A DNA stretch of 64,000 bases from Welwitschia mirabilis (taxonomy: Eukaryota; Gnetophyta; Gnetopsida; Welwitschiales), in assembly GCA_051453625.1 (NCBI GenBank), contig JBOZIK010000001.1:139452809-139516808 (forward strand), in the 5' to 3' direction. The position numbers and the translations under genes are program-made. The notes beneath the pieces are model-generated. The model searched no databases, was not told the origin of the DNA, and worked only from the letters and a program-made list of their open reading frames with translations. Of this stretch, positions 36,021 to 48,740 are shown in pieces. The number at the start of each line of letters is the position of its first letter. Within the stretch, counting starts at the first letter, position 1.

Positions 36021-38049
36021 AATAAAGTTATTTGTTATTGTTAAACTCATAAGATGTATTTATTTATCTAAATGATTGAAAAGGTTTTCTAACCTTGGCA
36101 AAACTATGGACTTGACATTTTATCACTTTTTTTCTTAACTTATGCTATAGCTATATGAGGCTTGGATAAAGAATTATGCATTAATAATCATGCTTAAGTT
36201 ATACTTTCTTGTGTTTATCTTTATTGCACATTATCACAAAAAATGTTATATGCGCATGAAAGAATGCTTTAGGTTTGACATAGCTTTAGGTGTCAATTAT
36301 TTTCTTTAAGTACATTATTAAGAGATGATTTCATATATTTTAAATATTTTTTATTATTATTAAAAATGAAAAAAGTATTTTCTTTGTTAAAATTTTCATT
36401 ATTATAATTTTGAATATAAAGATGTTCTAGTATACTTATTGTTTCTTTTGTATGATTTGTTTCCATAAAATGAATTCAATAATGATTAAAATTATTATAA
36501 CTAAGTAAATAATACATTAAATGATTACATTAGTTAGAATTGTATGCATGCATTTGTGTATTGAATTCACTAAATAGTACTAAATTAAAATAAATCTAAT
36601 AATGTTCATACTCATACTTAAATTTCATCATCAAGATGGGTTGCATTGCATTTTTCTTATAATACCCTTTTAAAATGAATTTCATCATTACTCTTTTATC
36701 CTACCCATATGTGAGCTTGCTCCAATTTAATATTCCAAGCCTTTAGCATCAATGAATCATATTACATCATCCATAGATGTTTTAAGGAAGTGGGGATCAT
36801 TTTTAAGCATGCATCACCTTATATACCTCCTATTACCTATATTGGGTGTATACTGAGGTGAAGTGTAAGCCTATGGAGTTAATCCTACTTATGCTTGTAT
36901 AGTTTAGAATCTAAAGTAAAATCAACTTACATTCAATGGATGGGTAGATATTGAGCTAAAATATCATTAATAAGAGTTATAACCTCATACTATATTAGTT
37001 AAGTATTATCCTTAAACTTATTTATGTATGTTTTATAACAAGTTTACATCACCTTAACTATTTACAAAATATCTTTCTAATGTAATGAAAAACTAGGAAG
37101 AAATGAAGCACACAAACTTATGACATCACTATTTCTTATGAATAAAAATAACCTAAAAATTAAATATACAATAATAATCAAAATATAAAAATTTTAACAA
37201 AGGAATTACTAAAATCTAATTCTAGGTTTTTTGTATCTATTAATTAATAATATTAAAAAAGGAAAGAAAATAGTGTTTAATTAGAGTAAAAAAAGATAGA
37301 ACGTCATAAATTAGTATCAGAGTTCTATGTTTAGTTAAATAATACCTATGTGAGGTACTTATAAATTTAAAAGAACATAAATCTAATTATTTATTTAACA
37401 ACCTTTCTCTCTCATAATCATAAGATTAGCTATAGCTATAAAGTTAATTATATCCTTGAAAATCCTAGAAGTTGATTATATTTGGAATAGTTTAAAAGTA
37501 TTCATAAGGTTAATTGTAATCCTCAACTCCTAGATGATCACTATGTTAATTCTATCTATGATAATTCTAAATTCCTAGATAACATTACAAGAATGATGAA
37601 TTCAAGTCATTAAAAAATTTATTACTTTATATATTTAATAGAATTACAATTATTCTAAGAATTTAAGATAATAACCTTATATGATTCATTAAAGAGATTA
37701 ATGGTTTGTAAGAAATATCAATATATAAAATAATGTGTTATAATTAGATACCCTTGAAAATATTCAAAATTGTAACTAAGTTATTCATCCTCAATTATAT
37801 AGCCACATAATCTTAAAGTAAAACCCCATATTCATAACTTATGAAACTAATAGATCTTATACATCTAATGTAATGAAACAAACTTGATTATGTACTTTAA
37901 GCTATAAATAAGGATCAATTAGCTCATACTGATAACCATGTCCTTTTTAATATCATAAAAATATTTTAACATTTAATAATATTTATCTTACTTTCAAATG
38001 TAGTCTTATAAAAATTTTCATTTCTTTTATATGTCTCGTTGCCATTAGT
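36021..38049. other. Unassigned AT-rich stretch
   Basis: About 2 kb without coding signal or recognised repeat. It may include the LTR and leader of the gypsy relic that follows, but no boundary can be shown. Confidence 0.4.
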
Positions 38050-38760
38050 TAAACCTTAAGGCTAGGCTAGTTCTAGTAACTAATCAATATCAAAAGAATT
38101 TACAAGAGATTCAATAATCTAATAATGAAAATCAATCTACATTCAACCTTAATTAAAAAGAATTAATGAATGCATTCATGCAGCTCATATCACAAATGGT
38201 AAATTAAGATCAAAAATTACAAGTAAATAATGAAATTAATCAACCTAAGGAAGTGGGTATGAGAAAATTAATTCAAACTTTTATTAAGCTAAATGCGGTT
38301 TAGTTTGTAGGAGGTTTAGATCCATCCAAAGAGGAGGTATGATTGAGTGTAATTAAAAAGGTTATAAGTACCTTAGGATGTAGTGAATACAAAAAGGCTT
38401 CTTTAGTTATTTATGTATTATAAGAAGAAGCTAACCTATGGTGGAAAGGAAATGACTAAATGAAGAAATCTATAACTTTGATGGATGGAATTTAAGCATA
38501 TATTTAAGTATATCATCAAATTCTATATTTACCAAAAGGTTACATAATTTTACAATCTAAGACAAGCCCATAATGTGATCATATAATTTCATAAGTGTAA
38601 ATTCATATAACTATTAAGATGTGTATTACATATGTATTAAAATGAAGAAGCTAAAGAGAATATCTTTATTAATTGTCTTGTTTATTTTGTTACTACTAAA
38701 ATATCATTGTTTTAACATAAAAATATAGTAGAGGTTGTAGAAAAGGCAAAGGTAATAAAA
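38050..38760 (+). pseudogene. Chromovirus-type Ty3/gypsy gag relic
   Basis: The plus strand reads 'FIKLNAV' then 'GGLDPSKEEV' (about 38270-38340), 'VIKKVISTLGCSEYKKASLV' (about 38345-38405) and 'EEANLWWKGND' (about 38420-38455). These are the signature steps of the plant chromovirus gag domain: 'F..G.DP..AE.WL..IE..F..L.C.E..KV..AT..L...A..WW'. Stops occur where Trp or Gln is expected. The later helices ('RDARELEF...') are decayed. Function in life: particle assembly. Confidence 0.75.
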
Positions 38761-39315
38761 CAAAACTAGTAGAGACAATAAGGAATTAAGAAAAGAATCC
38801 TTTCATGGGGGATATCATTAAGGGAAATTAATCATAAATGTTTTATTAAAATAAGAATTAGAACTTTAGCAAAAGTAATATCAATAGTAGTAATAGTAAA
38901 AATTCTAGTTTTTTATCAACCTAAATAGACTCCATTTAAAAGAAACATAAATATTCCTAGTCAAAGATATGTAAGTAATCAACCTCAAAGATCTAATTTC
39001 TAGTAAATTCCTAGTAAGAATTAGTACTATAACTACTATAATAATAGATATCAATACTACTACTGTAAAGAAAATCATAATATGAGAAAACATCTATTAC
39101 ATAATAGAGACCCTCCCAGAAAATAAATAGAAAACCCTCAAGGATTAAAAAGCATTTGTAAATCAATAAAATAACTTTAAGTAGTAATAGATAAATAAGG
39201 GATGAAATTTCATAGCTCCATCATAGAAGATAAGGCTTTAATTGATAATACATAAGTAATTATTTTATTTGATTATGAAGCAACTTCATGATTAATGTAG
39301 TACAATGGGTTGGAT
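38761..39315 (+). pseudogene. Zinc knuckle and protease start of the chromovirus relic
   Basis: After a Lys/Asn/Tyr-rich linker, 'YYCKENHNMRKH' (about 39055-39095) looks like a decayed CCHC zinc knuckle. At about 39230-39285 'ALIDNT-VIILFDYEATS' has the layout of a gypsy protease start, with 'LFDSGAS' degraded to 'LFDYEATS' and its Asp retained. The sequence then enters a 779-N gap, so pol cannot be assessed; sequence beyond the gap does not resemble pol. Confidence 0.6.
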
Positions 39316-40094
39316 NNNNNNNNNNNNNNNNNNNNNNNNNNNNNNNNNNNNNNNNNNNNNNNNNNNNNNNNNNNNNNNNNNNNNNNNNNNNNNNNNNNNN
39401 NNNNNNNNNNNNNNNNNNNNNNNNNNNNNNNNNNNNNNNNNNNNNNNNNNNNNNNNNNNNNNNNNNNNNNNNNNNNNNNNNNNNNNNNNNNNNNNNNNNN
39501 NNNNNNNNNNNNNNNNNNNNNNNNNNNNNNNNNNNNNNNNNNNNNNNNNNNNNNNNNNNNNNNNNNNNNNNNNNNNNNNNNNNNNNNNNNNNNNNNNNNN
39601 NNNNNNNNNNNNNNNNNNNNNNNNNNNNNNNNNNNNNNNNNNNNNNNNNNNNNNNNNNNNNNNNNNNNNNNNNNNNNNNNNNNNNNNNNNNNNNNNNNNN
39701 NNNNNNNNNNNNNNNNNNNNNNNNNNNNNNNNNNNNNNNNNNNNNNNNNNNNNNNNNNNNNNNNNNNNNNNNNNNNNNNNNNNNNNNNNNNNNNNNNNNN
39801 NNNNNNNNNNNNNNNNNNNNNNNNNNNNNNNNNNNNNNNNNNNNNNNNNNNNNNNNNNNNNNNNNNNNNNNNNNNNNNNNNNNNNNNNNNNNNNNNNNNN
39901 NNNNNNNNNNNNNNNNNNNNNNNNNNNNNNNNNNNNNNNNNNNNNNNNNNNNNNNNNNNNNNNNNNNNNNNNNNNNNNNNNNNNNNNNNNNNNNNNNNNN
40001 NNNNNNNNNNNNNNNNNNNNNNNNNNNNNNNNNNNNNNNNNNNNNNNNNNNNNNNNNNNNNNNNNNNNNNNNNNNNNNNNNNNNNNNNNNNNNN
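39316..40094. other. Assembly gap, 779 N
   Basis: Run of N; the many frames that cross it are meaningless. Confidence 0.95.
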
Positions 40095-40825
40095 GCAATT
40101 CTTCACTCCAATGTTGTTCAATTGCCTTCCCATAAAACACTTAAAATCATCAAGTCCTTTTGATCTAATTCATGGAGCATAATATCATACACCATATGAT
40201 AAATGATAAATCAAATTATTTTTTAGTATTAAAATAATGATAGAAAGTAAGAACTATTAAACTACTTAAGATCTATGAAATTAAAATACTTAGACTAAGT
40301 TTCAAGAGAAATTCACATAGTTAAAATAAATTTGATGATTAAAGCTCTTACCTAATCATTCCAATTATAATATTACTAATGAATTAAAATCAAAGGAAAA
40401 CAAATTTTGCATGAACTTTATAGTAAAAAAGGAGAGAAGAATGAATTACTCCTCAATAATCCTTAAAGACTAGCTTACTCCTTTGAAGAGTTGCTTAGAA
40501 AGCCATCACAAGTTGGTGTTCTAAGGTTTTACAATTCTTCAAGCTAAAGATGATACATTAAAGTGTTCAAGGTCATTTTATAGAAAGAAATAAGAAAGAT
40601 GGATGGTTAAAAACCCTTAGCTAGTACTAGTAGGTAGATGGTTAGAAATTATAACATTAGGTAGGATAGTTTGTCCTCTTTTCTATTTGGTAAAGATGCT
40701 TATGATGGTATCAACACTTAACTCTAGAATGCTACAACTACTATAAACTACTAACTATGCCATCAGTTTACATCATTATCATCCTATTTAGCCCTACCAA
40801 ATGTTTCTTTTTGACTCTTCATTAT
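40095..40825. other. Unassigned flank of element E
   Basis: No coding signal. It ends with ATTAT (40821-40825), a probable duplication partner of CTTAT at 52418-52422. Confidence 0.45.
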
Positions 40826-41887
40826 TGCAGTATGTATTTTTACATGTGCACTCTAGTGTGAATTGGAGTGATCCAAATGTTGTATCTCATTGAAGACTTA
40901 CGAGAGAAGAATAAGGATTAAGTTTCAATAGAATAAGGTAACTAAAATTAAAGAACAATGCATGAAATAATGGTATAATGAAATGTGAATAGAACTAAAT
41001 CTAAATGTAATGCACAATGAATTCTAAGACTACTTCCTTTTAGCTTTAACAAAGGCTATTCTTAAAACCTATATCACCAATGAAACTTTCACTAGATTAA
41101 GAAAAACATAAACCATAAGAAACATATGATAAATTAATATGAATACATAAAAAATAAAGTTTTGTATTAGAAAGAACCATTGTCTGGATTACAAAATAGC
41201 CAACCTTAATGGAGGATGCACAACCCTTCACCAAGGGAACATCTTTCTACAACTTGCAAGATGGATCTATATCCATTCAATCTATTATCATGAGACTATT
41301 TAGTGCAAATTAAGATGAAGAGTAGAGTCAAATAGGGTTTTATTTATAGGGTTACAGAGTAAAACTACTTCACAAAATGCACTGCAAATTACACTTAATT
41401 ATAAAAAAAATAAATGAAATGAATAAAGGTCAACTGATAGTTATAAGTGTCATCCTATCTATTATGGGGATGACCAGGGATATGATGGCTTCAACATTAT
41501 ATTTTTCATTCTACATGTCATGGGGATGATCATAGAGATGAAACCCTTAAAAAAGAGACTTCCATTGGTTCCATCTCTAGTCTTATCAGCATCTTTTTTG
41601 GGCTTGTGTAGGGCTATCATCCTGACTATCCTGGGGATAACAATGGGGATGATATTCCTCCTTAGCTTTACAACTTAAGAGAAATTAGCTCTATCATTAG
41701 TAATATTCTCCCAAAGTAATGAACATTAAAAAGTACCTGAAATGCCTATAAATATGGTAAGAATTGCATATTTTAGTGATCATCAATTAACTCTTTAAAA
41801 TCCTTGGATTTGCATTTAAACCAATATAAAACTCCTGTAAAATAGGTCATAAAACTAATCAAATACATGCAATTTGGTATTGCATCA
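40826..41887 (-). repeat. Element E 3' LTR
   Basis: Pairs with 51362-52417 and matches, inverted, the LTRs at 4493, 10756 and 17983. Symmetric motifs lie at 41449-41487, 41505-41550 and 41608-41660. Confidence 0.85.
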
Positions 41888-43900
41888 TAGCCTCCCACTT
41901 AGCATTTGTTGGTTCTTGACAAAAATTAGAGGAACAACTACAATTACAAGCTAAATGGTCTTAAAAAAATCAATCTAAAAATTATAATACAGGCTCATAA
42001 AAAATCTAAAAAAAATCACATAATAAAATAATATGTAATTCAAAATGCGTATGGAGTGAAAATTTCAAAAAATTATGTCTCATAAAAGCTCTAAAATAAC
42101 TAAAAAAGATGATGAAAATGAACCATAAAAATGAGTCTTGCCCTCTCCTAAGAAAAACCATACATTCCATACTAGACAATGAAGTAAGGAAATCAGATGG
42201 GAATGAGAAGGCATAAGATGAGTGTTTATAAATTTGGATAACTCTCTGAATTAAGAGAAAATCTAAGTATAGAAATGTTAGATTTAAAAAATAGAAATGT
42301 ATGAAATATTCTAACAAACATGGGAAGAGTGATCAGTGAAAAATATGCTAATTAAGATGAAGCATATTCACAAATGCTGAATAAATGTTCCATTACAAAA
42401 TTATTAAGAGTAGGATTTAGAACACAAAAAGCCTAAAAATAAACATTATAAAACTATTAAGAAAACGTATCTAAGCAAGAAATGGATTCTTTATTAAAAA
42501 CTAGATAAGAAAACCATTAAATGTTAAGGTCCTAAAATGATAAGAAAATATAGAAATGACTTTGAAATAGGTAACTAAATAATGAAGGAAAACAAAAGGA
42601 ATGGATCTAAGGTTGCATAAAGAAGATAGCCTACCTACCATAAATTTTAACCTCATAGGTTCCTGTGAAAGAAAGCATAACATCACTTGATTTTAAAATG
42701 CATGATTTGATGTATAAAAAATTCTATTTAATAAGGTAAAGTTTATGATGATGCTAAAAATTAAATGCTTTAAACAATAAATGATAATATCAAAGAGTTC
42801 CTTAAAAATGAAGTCACCTTCCTACATCTTAAACAAACATCTGAATCCTTAGAAATAAAATGATCATGTGGAAATATGAAGAGTATAGGAAACATGCAAT
42901 GCCTTTGATAACATCAAGAATGTCATTTCTCCCCTAGCCTCCACATTTTTATTATTTTATTATCTAACTATCCATGATGAGGGGAGTGCAACAACAGTCA
43001 AAGAAGTGAGGACCTGTAAAGCATGACCAACTGGCCCCCCAGTGGAGTTCCCACACCTATCATATTACACTGTCAAAGTTCCCTATTAGGAAAATTTTCC
43101 CTAGTGTACTTGTGATAGGACGTTATGGTAACCATGTTTTTGAGCTATCTCAAATATAAAACATCATAAACTTGATTTACTTTATTTCTTTTCTTCTTCT
43201 TCTTCTTCTTCTTCTTCTTCTTCTTCTTTTTATTTTTTTTTGCTTCTTTTTTTTTTCAATTAAAACATTTCACATGACTAAACACTTCAAATAAAAAAGG
43301 TGAAGTCATAATATAAAGATAGAAAAGAACACTCTTAAACAATCTAAGACATTTACATCATTGAGAAAAACATAAAAAATAAAGCATCTTCCTTAAAACT
43401 AAAGTTTATAGAGTTGTAAATGTCTTAAGGTTAGGTGAATCTAATATTATCATTATAAAATACCTAAGTTAAATACAAGTCATGGAAATAAATACATAAG
43501 CCATGTTTGAAGTATCATCAAGTGATATCATAGTAGCACCCATAGGAAAAAGCTAAAGGTTGCTCATATATTTTTAACCTTATCAATTAAATTTTTGAAT
43601 TTCTTTAGTAATTAAGTGAAATATCTCAAAAAATCTATTAGAATGTACTTTCTCAAAGATAAGGTAAGGACTTAACCATCTAGATATTAATTTATTTCTT
43701 AAAATAAAAATCCAAGTTAAAATCATAAAAACATAAGAGCAAAAAGAAAACACCAATGCAAACTAAAAATAAACTTTATTCAAATCCTAAAATCTTTATT
43801 CAATACTTTTATTAAAAGAAAGAAAATAAAGATTAGTTTCTAGGGTGATGGTCTTAAGATATTGCATTCTTTCAGAGAAATAAGGCCCAAATCAATTATT
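41888..43900 (-). other. Element E 3' non-coding region and polypurine tract
   Basis: The inverted polypurine tract 'CCTCCCACTTAG' is at 41891-41902. The region matches the inverted 8557-10755, e.g. 'CATGATGAGGGGAGTGCAAC' at 42973. Minus-strand frames at 42006-42317 and 42501-42686 correspond to the doubtful frames at 10350 and 17594. Confidence 0.65.
43192..43228 (-). repeat. (TTC)n microsatellite
   Basis: About 12 TTC units on the plus strand, at the place where the plus-strand copies have (GA)n. Confidence 0.95.
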
Positions 43901-44459
43901 CATTAGTTGATAAAACATAAAAGGTATATAGTCATTTTTGAGTAAAATTAATTGAAGGAAATCATTATAAAATGCATGTGAGGGGGTATTCAAGGAAAGT
44001 GTCTAACACAATTTTAAGGGCTCTTTAAAATCTTTTCTATTATTCAATTTAAGACATGGATTTTTATTAAAGAAATGAGACTTTTTCCCATTAGCATAAC
44101 CACATAACATTTTTTCTCCATAAGATTTAATAGCAATACAAGAAATAACAAATTAATATAACTTATGGAAAAATAATTTTTAACAAACTCATGATATAAA
44201 AGATTTGAAACATAAATTGCACTCACAGCTTGATATTAAACATGGAAAGTATTATTTGGGATCCAAGGATTTGTAAGAAACTTCTTAGGATGAGTAATTA
44301 AGATAGGTTTTATATACTTAAGAAGCTCCTTAACATTTAATTTTAAGGATGAGTTTGAATTAAGAAGGTATGGTTTGCTCTAATTTAGAGTTCCAAGATA
44401 TATAAGTCTTATTTTTAAAAAGATTAATCATTAAGAGCACAAGGAAGAGTTGACTTTGC

Positions 44460-44527
44460 ACAAGAGGAAACAATGTTACTTTTTGTAGTACATGAAGTTT
44501 TAAAAGGAAGGGATTGAAAGATTTTTA
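44460..44527. repeat. 68-bp duplicate at the left edge of the gap
   Basis: Identical to 45238-45305 except for T at 44489 versus C at 45267. Contig ends that overlap but were not merged would look like this. Confidence 0.9.
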
Positions 44528-45237
44528 NNNNNNNNNNNNNNNNNNNNNNNNNNNNNNNNNNNNNNNNNNNNNNNNNNNNNNNNNNNNNNNNNNNNNNNNN
44601 NNNNNNNNNNNNNNNNNNNNNNNNNNNNNNNNNNNNNNNNNNNNNNNNNNNNNNNNNNNNNNNNNNNNNNNNNNNNNNNNNNNNNNNNNNNNNNNNNNNN
44701 NNNNNNNNNNNNNNNNNNNNNNNNNNNNNNNNNNNNNNNNNNNNNNNNNNNNNNNNNNNNNNNNNNNNNNNNNNNNNNNNNNNNNNNNNNNNNNNNNNNN
44801 NNNNNNNNNNNNNNNNNNNNNNNNNNNNNNNNNNNNNNNNNNNNNNNNNNNNNNNNNNNNNNNNNNNNNNNNNNNNNNNNNNNNNNNNNNNNNNNNNNNN
44901 NNNNNNNNNNNNNNNNNNNNNNNNNNNNNNNNNNNNNNNNNNNNNNNNNNNNNNNNNNNNNNNNNNNNNNNNNNNNNNNNNNNNNNNNNNNNNNNNNNNN
45001 NNNNNNNNNNNNNNNNNNNNNNNNNNNNNNNNNNNNNNNNNNNNNNNNNNNNNNNNNNNNNNNNNNNNNNNNNNNNNNNNNNNNNNNNNNNNNNNNNNNN
45101 NNNNNNNNNNNNNNNNNNNNNNNNNNNNNNNNNNNNNNNNNNNNNNNNNNNNNNNNNNNNNNNNNNNNNNNNNNNNNNNNNNNNNNNNNNNNNNNNNNNN
45201 NNNNNNNNNNNNNNNNNNNNNNNNNNNNNNNNNNNNN
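44528..45237. other. Assembly gap, 710 N, probably artefactual
   Basis: Both edges carry the same 68 bp, so the true distance may be zero. Confidence 0.9.
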
Positions 45238-46199
45238 ACAAGAGGAAACAATGTTACTTTTTGTAGCACATGAAGTTTTAAAAGGAAGGGATTGAAAGAT
45301 TTTTAGAGTAGAGTACTTAAGATGACATGTTTCATTAATTTCAAGGATAGTGATGTGATTTGAAAAATTTCTTAAATGTTCAAAAAGGATAAAGGAATAG
45401 ACATTATTATTGTCAAGATCACAAAGTACTATAGAAGTAAAAGTAGAAGGAAGAGTATCATTTAAGGTTTTACAAGGAAGTACGAGTGAAAAATATGGAG
45501 AAACTTGTAAAGACTCTTTAAGTTGATTTTATTCATTAAAAGGTATAAGTCTATTCTTCATTAAGTTTATTTGATTTTTAATTAATTCTTCTTTATTCCT
45601 CTTCTTTTTATTGTTGACTTCATCATTACTTGATTGAATTTTCTCTTCATTGATCATATCTCCCTCTTCTTCATTATTGATATTAGTGATTGTATCTTAT
45701 TCTTTTTAATTATTTTGCTGAGGATTATTTTTCTTTTCTAATTTCATGGATTCTTAAAAAATATCATTAAAAAGATTATATAAAGAAAAGTTATCATTAT
45801 CTTCATTACGTGATAAAATATTTTATGGCATTTCCTAAGTTGACTCTTCTTTCTCTCTATTAGATAATTCTGTTAACTCTAAATTGTAATCCTCATTTTC
45901 AATGATTGAGTTGCTATTACTAAGTTGACTCTTCTTCACTAATTCTATTTCATTACTTAAATTTTTCATTAATCTCATAATTTAAATTTCTATTAAAGGT
46001 GAAACTTCCTCATCATAAAGTAAGTGAAAACAAGGGATATGATCTAATATTTTAATGTCATCATTATCTATTATTTACCATTCTCATCATATTTTTGCAT
46101 GCTATTATTTTCCAATTCATTAGATTTATTAAAATAATAAGTATAACAAATATGTCTATCTTGGATTAAAGAACTTTTACATTTTTCAGGAGGGGATTA

Positions 46200-46477
46200 T
46201 GTTAGAAATATTTGATTTTTATAAGATTGGTTATAATCACTCCCTCATTTCTTCCTCATTCCTATCCTATTATCTCTCCTATTCTTCTTACCAACTGGCA
46301 TCTATATTTTAGTTCTCCTAATTTCCATTTTCCATTGCCCTATTCTATCTATTTTTATTATACTTTTAGGGTATTAAAATACTTCCATTGTAATAAAAAA
46401 TGTGAGCTTCATTTATTGATTTATCTTCCCTCCATTACTATCTTGTTTCTAGCCCAAGGATTTCCTAAAACCCTTTA
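46200..46477 (+). repeat. Copia (TR-GAG-like) 5' LTR
   Basis: 278 bp, starts TGTTAGAAATATTTG. Aligns along its whole length, without length change, with 48922-49199. The 88-codon frame at 46212-46478 is LTR sequence, not a gene. Confidence 0.9.
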
Positions 46478-46479
46478 AT

Positions 46480-46492
46480 TGATATTAGAGCA
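46480..46492 (+). other. Primer-binding site, initiator-Met tRNA type
   Basis: TGATATTAGAGCA differs from the canonical copia site TGGTATCAGAGCA by one G-to-A and one C-to-T change. It lies 2 bp after the LTR. Confidence 0.9.
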
Positions 46493-47952
46493 TAACCTAG
46501 GAGGATCTTGAAAGAAAAAAAAGAAAAATGCTTTAGAGAAGAAATCTTTAAAAAGTCTAGATAGAAACAAGACGGTTCTTTGATCATGGATTTTAACTTT
46601 GAGATATGGGGCAAGGGTTTGATGCAAGATGTGAATGTCCAGATGTACATGAGAGTGTACAAAAACTAGTACAAAACCCTAGAAGCTCTAGTATCTAAGA
46701 AGAAAAATTTTAATGAGAATACTTCAAAAATTTAATAGATGCAAATGCAACTGTAATCATCAAAAGTTTAATCCATTGAAATCCATCACTTCTGTGTGAA
46801 ATCATTATAAGAGGATCTGAAATTGATGTAGTTTCCTTCAAACTTTAGAAATTTTGAAGAATGCTCATCTGTGATTGTAAGAAAGTCATTTAAAGCTTTC
46901 AAATTTTTTTGTTTTTTCTCACTTACATGTTTGTAAAAGTTTTGCTTTGTAGATGCATCCTATGCATCTGTGTTTTCATACATCTCTACATAAAATAAAT
47001 CTCTTGAAGGCACTCTTAGAATGTGATATCTGTATTTTGGATTTAAACATTCTTCCAAAGTTAAGAGTGCCTTGCACTACCATCTGCATCCCTCTTGATT
47101 TCTAGCACTTTGCTATTTGGACATTTACTCAATCGCAAAAGGAAACTCATAGATAAAGATACTAGTAGTGACAAAAACACCATTAGAGCTCTTGGTGATT
47201 GACTTGTTAAAGAAGAAGGAAGAGCAATTTTCTAGGTTAAAAGAAGCATGGCAGGGTTTAGTTGATATAAAATTAGCCTTGAAAGCATACTAGTTTTACT
47301 CAGAGAGGGGAATTCCTCATCACTTACATGGGTAACAACCAGTCCCAAACACACTAGCACCTATTTTTGATCGTGCTATCAGTTTTTTTCATAAATAATG
47401 AATCAGCAGCAGTAGTCTAAGGAAATAAGAAGAGGTGACTAGAATTCATGTCGAGGCCAAATGGAACAATGAATAATATGCCTTATTCTTCTCTGGCTTA
47501 TTCTCACTAAGCATCCACAATTTCCCATTGCATACAGTGATGATAGAATTTGCTACTATGTTCATGTGATTCTATTGAGTTTAGACCTTATTCTTGTTAT
47601 TCTCATTCTAGTTTTATTTTTACTTTAGATGATTTATGATTTATTGAGTTGGATAGGTAGATTTTAAAAGTTTAAAAACTTTTCAAATTTATAAGAGGTT
47701 TTAATGGGTATAACCCTTAGCCTTTGTAGCTTTTTTAATAAAATTATTTTTAAGTGGGGATGTTAAAAGGTATTTAATCCTCTAATATTATTAGTAATGT
47801 GAGAGGAGAGTCAAGCTAGAGGTGGGTACATAAGTATTGTTCTTTCAAGGAGCTTACTTCTTAAACCTTAAATTATAAGCATAAAAAGGTGAAAATTTAC
47901 CAACTCTCACCGAGCTTTCCTTGATGGGATAATTTAAAGAGAGAAAAAGAAA
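46493..47952 (+). other. Leader of the gag-only copia element
   Basis: About 1.46 kb without a coding frame. Unusually long for a 3 kb element. No motif was recognised. Confidence 0.6.
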
Positions 47953-48626
47953 ATGAACACAACAGGAAAGGATGTTAAAGACTATAATGGTAAAGAATTT
48001 CATTCTTGGAAAATCAAGGTGAAACTAATCTTAATTCAGGAAGGTACATGACAAGTTGTAAATGGTACAATACCTAAACCAATAGATGCATCCAAAATTA
48101 TGGAGTGGGAAATGCTAGATAAAAGGAATACATCTCTAATTGACATTGTACTTGAAGATAATACTTATACTATCTTGATTTTATCAAGTCTTCAAAGGCA
48201 ATCTAGGAAGAGTTAAATCATTTATTTGGTGTAAGTGGTTAAGAGCCTAAGAAAATATTGAAGAATAAACTTTATGGCTTAAAAATGGATGAAGACAGAA
48301 GAATGGATGAACATACAAACTACTTTCAATGAATTTTAACTCAACTTTCTTCTATCAATGCTAAAGTGGATGATTATGATGCCAAAGCCATTTTACTTAA
48401 TAGTCTTCCATCTAAGTTTGATCACATTTTCTTTACATTAAAAAAGGTTCCATTTTCACTTGACGCCATCATATTTACACTTCTTAAAGAGTTTAGGATA
48501 ATGAAACATAAAGAAATGATAGCAGAAGCTTTGGTAAGTATCAAAGATAAACCACAAAGTAATAAGAATAGGTCTTGTTACTATTGTAAAATACCTAGAC
48601 ATGAATTAATCAATTGTTTCGATTGA
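47953..48626 (+). pseudogene. Copia gag (UBN2-type) with zinc knuckle, broken
   Basis: Starts at the ATG at 47953: 'MNTTGKDVKDYNGKEFHSWK', the usual copia start in which a Trp-containing segment follows the first residues. A frameshift near 48170 moves it to the frame that reads 'EELNHLFGVSG', 'LKNKLYGLKMDED', 'DYDAKAILLNSLPSKFDH' and 'VPFSLDAIIFTLLKEF', the helical core of UBN2-type gag. The end carries 'CYYCKIPRHELINC' (about 48574-48615), a CX2CX4HX4C zinc knuckle with all four ligands kept (the usual Gly before His is Arg). Stops near 48050, 48215, 48240 and 48330 and a CGA-to-TGA end at 48626 make it inactive. The last 86 codons from 48366 are open. Confidence 0.85.
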
Positions 48627-48740
48627 GCAAGAGACCTACTTAACTAGAAAACTGAGGAAGCAAGGTCTCATAAGCAAACTGAACTTGAACCTGAAGTAGC
48701 AATAACTTCATAAGATGATATAGTTCTTTCTCACTTCCAA
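48627..48740 (+). other. Readthrough tail of gag
   Basis: In the gag frame it continues past the TGA with 'ARDLLN' and 'KTEEARSHKQTELEPEVAIT', which suggests that the stop at 48626 is secondary and that gag was longer. Confidence 0.5.

Larger units (their letters stand above)
43901..46199 (-). pseudogene. Element E second frame, function unknown
   Basis: Not recognised. Read right to left on the minus strand, it begins with stop-broken sequence. Then come an acidic to basic run ('EEEGDMINEEKIQSSNDEVN', about 45690-45630) and a longer coherent piece (about 45500-45240) containing 'LPCKTLNDTLPSTFTSIVLC', 'YSFILFEHLRNFSNHITILE' and 'FQSLPFKTSC'. A further piece lies at about 44230-44040. It sits where region 1 of the array has protease, but no DxG active site is visible. 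Possible explanations: a diverged gag C-terminus, an extra open frame such as some Tat/Athila elements carry, or a captured host fragment. A 710-N gap interrupts it. Confidence 0.4.

Noticed and set aside
39288-40182. Several ~280-codon frames on both strands
   Set aside because: They consist almost entirely of the 779-N gap and have no sequence support; the same holds for frames over 3206-3808, 28015-28236, 44528-45237 and 49668-50592.
46212-46478. 88-codon frame and its relative at 48949-49179
   Set aside because: They lie wholly within the copia LTRs; parallel frames are due to LTR identity.
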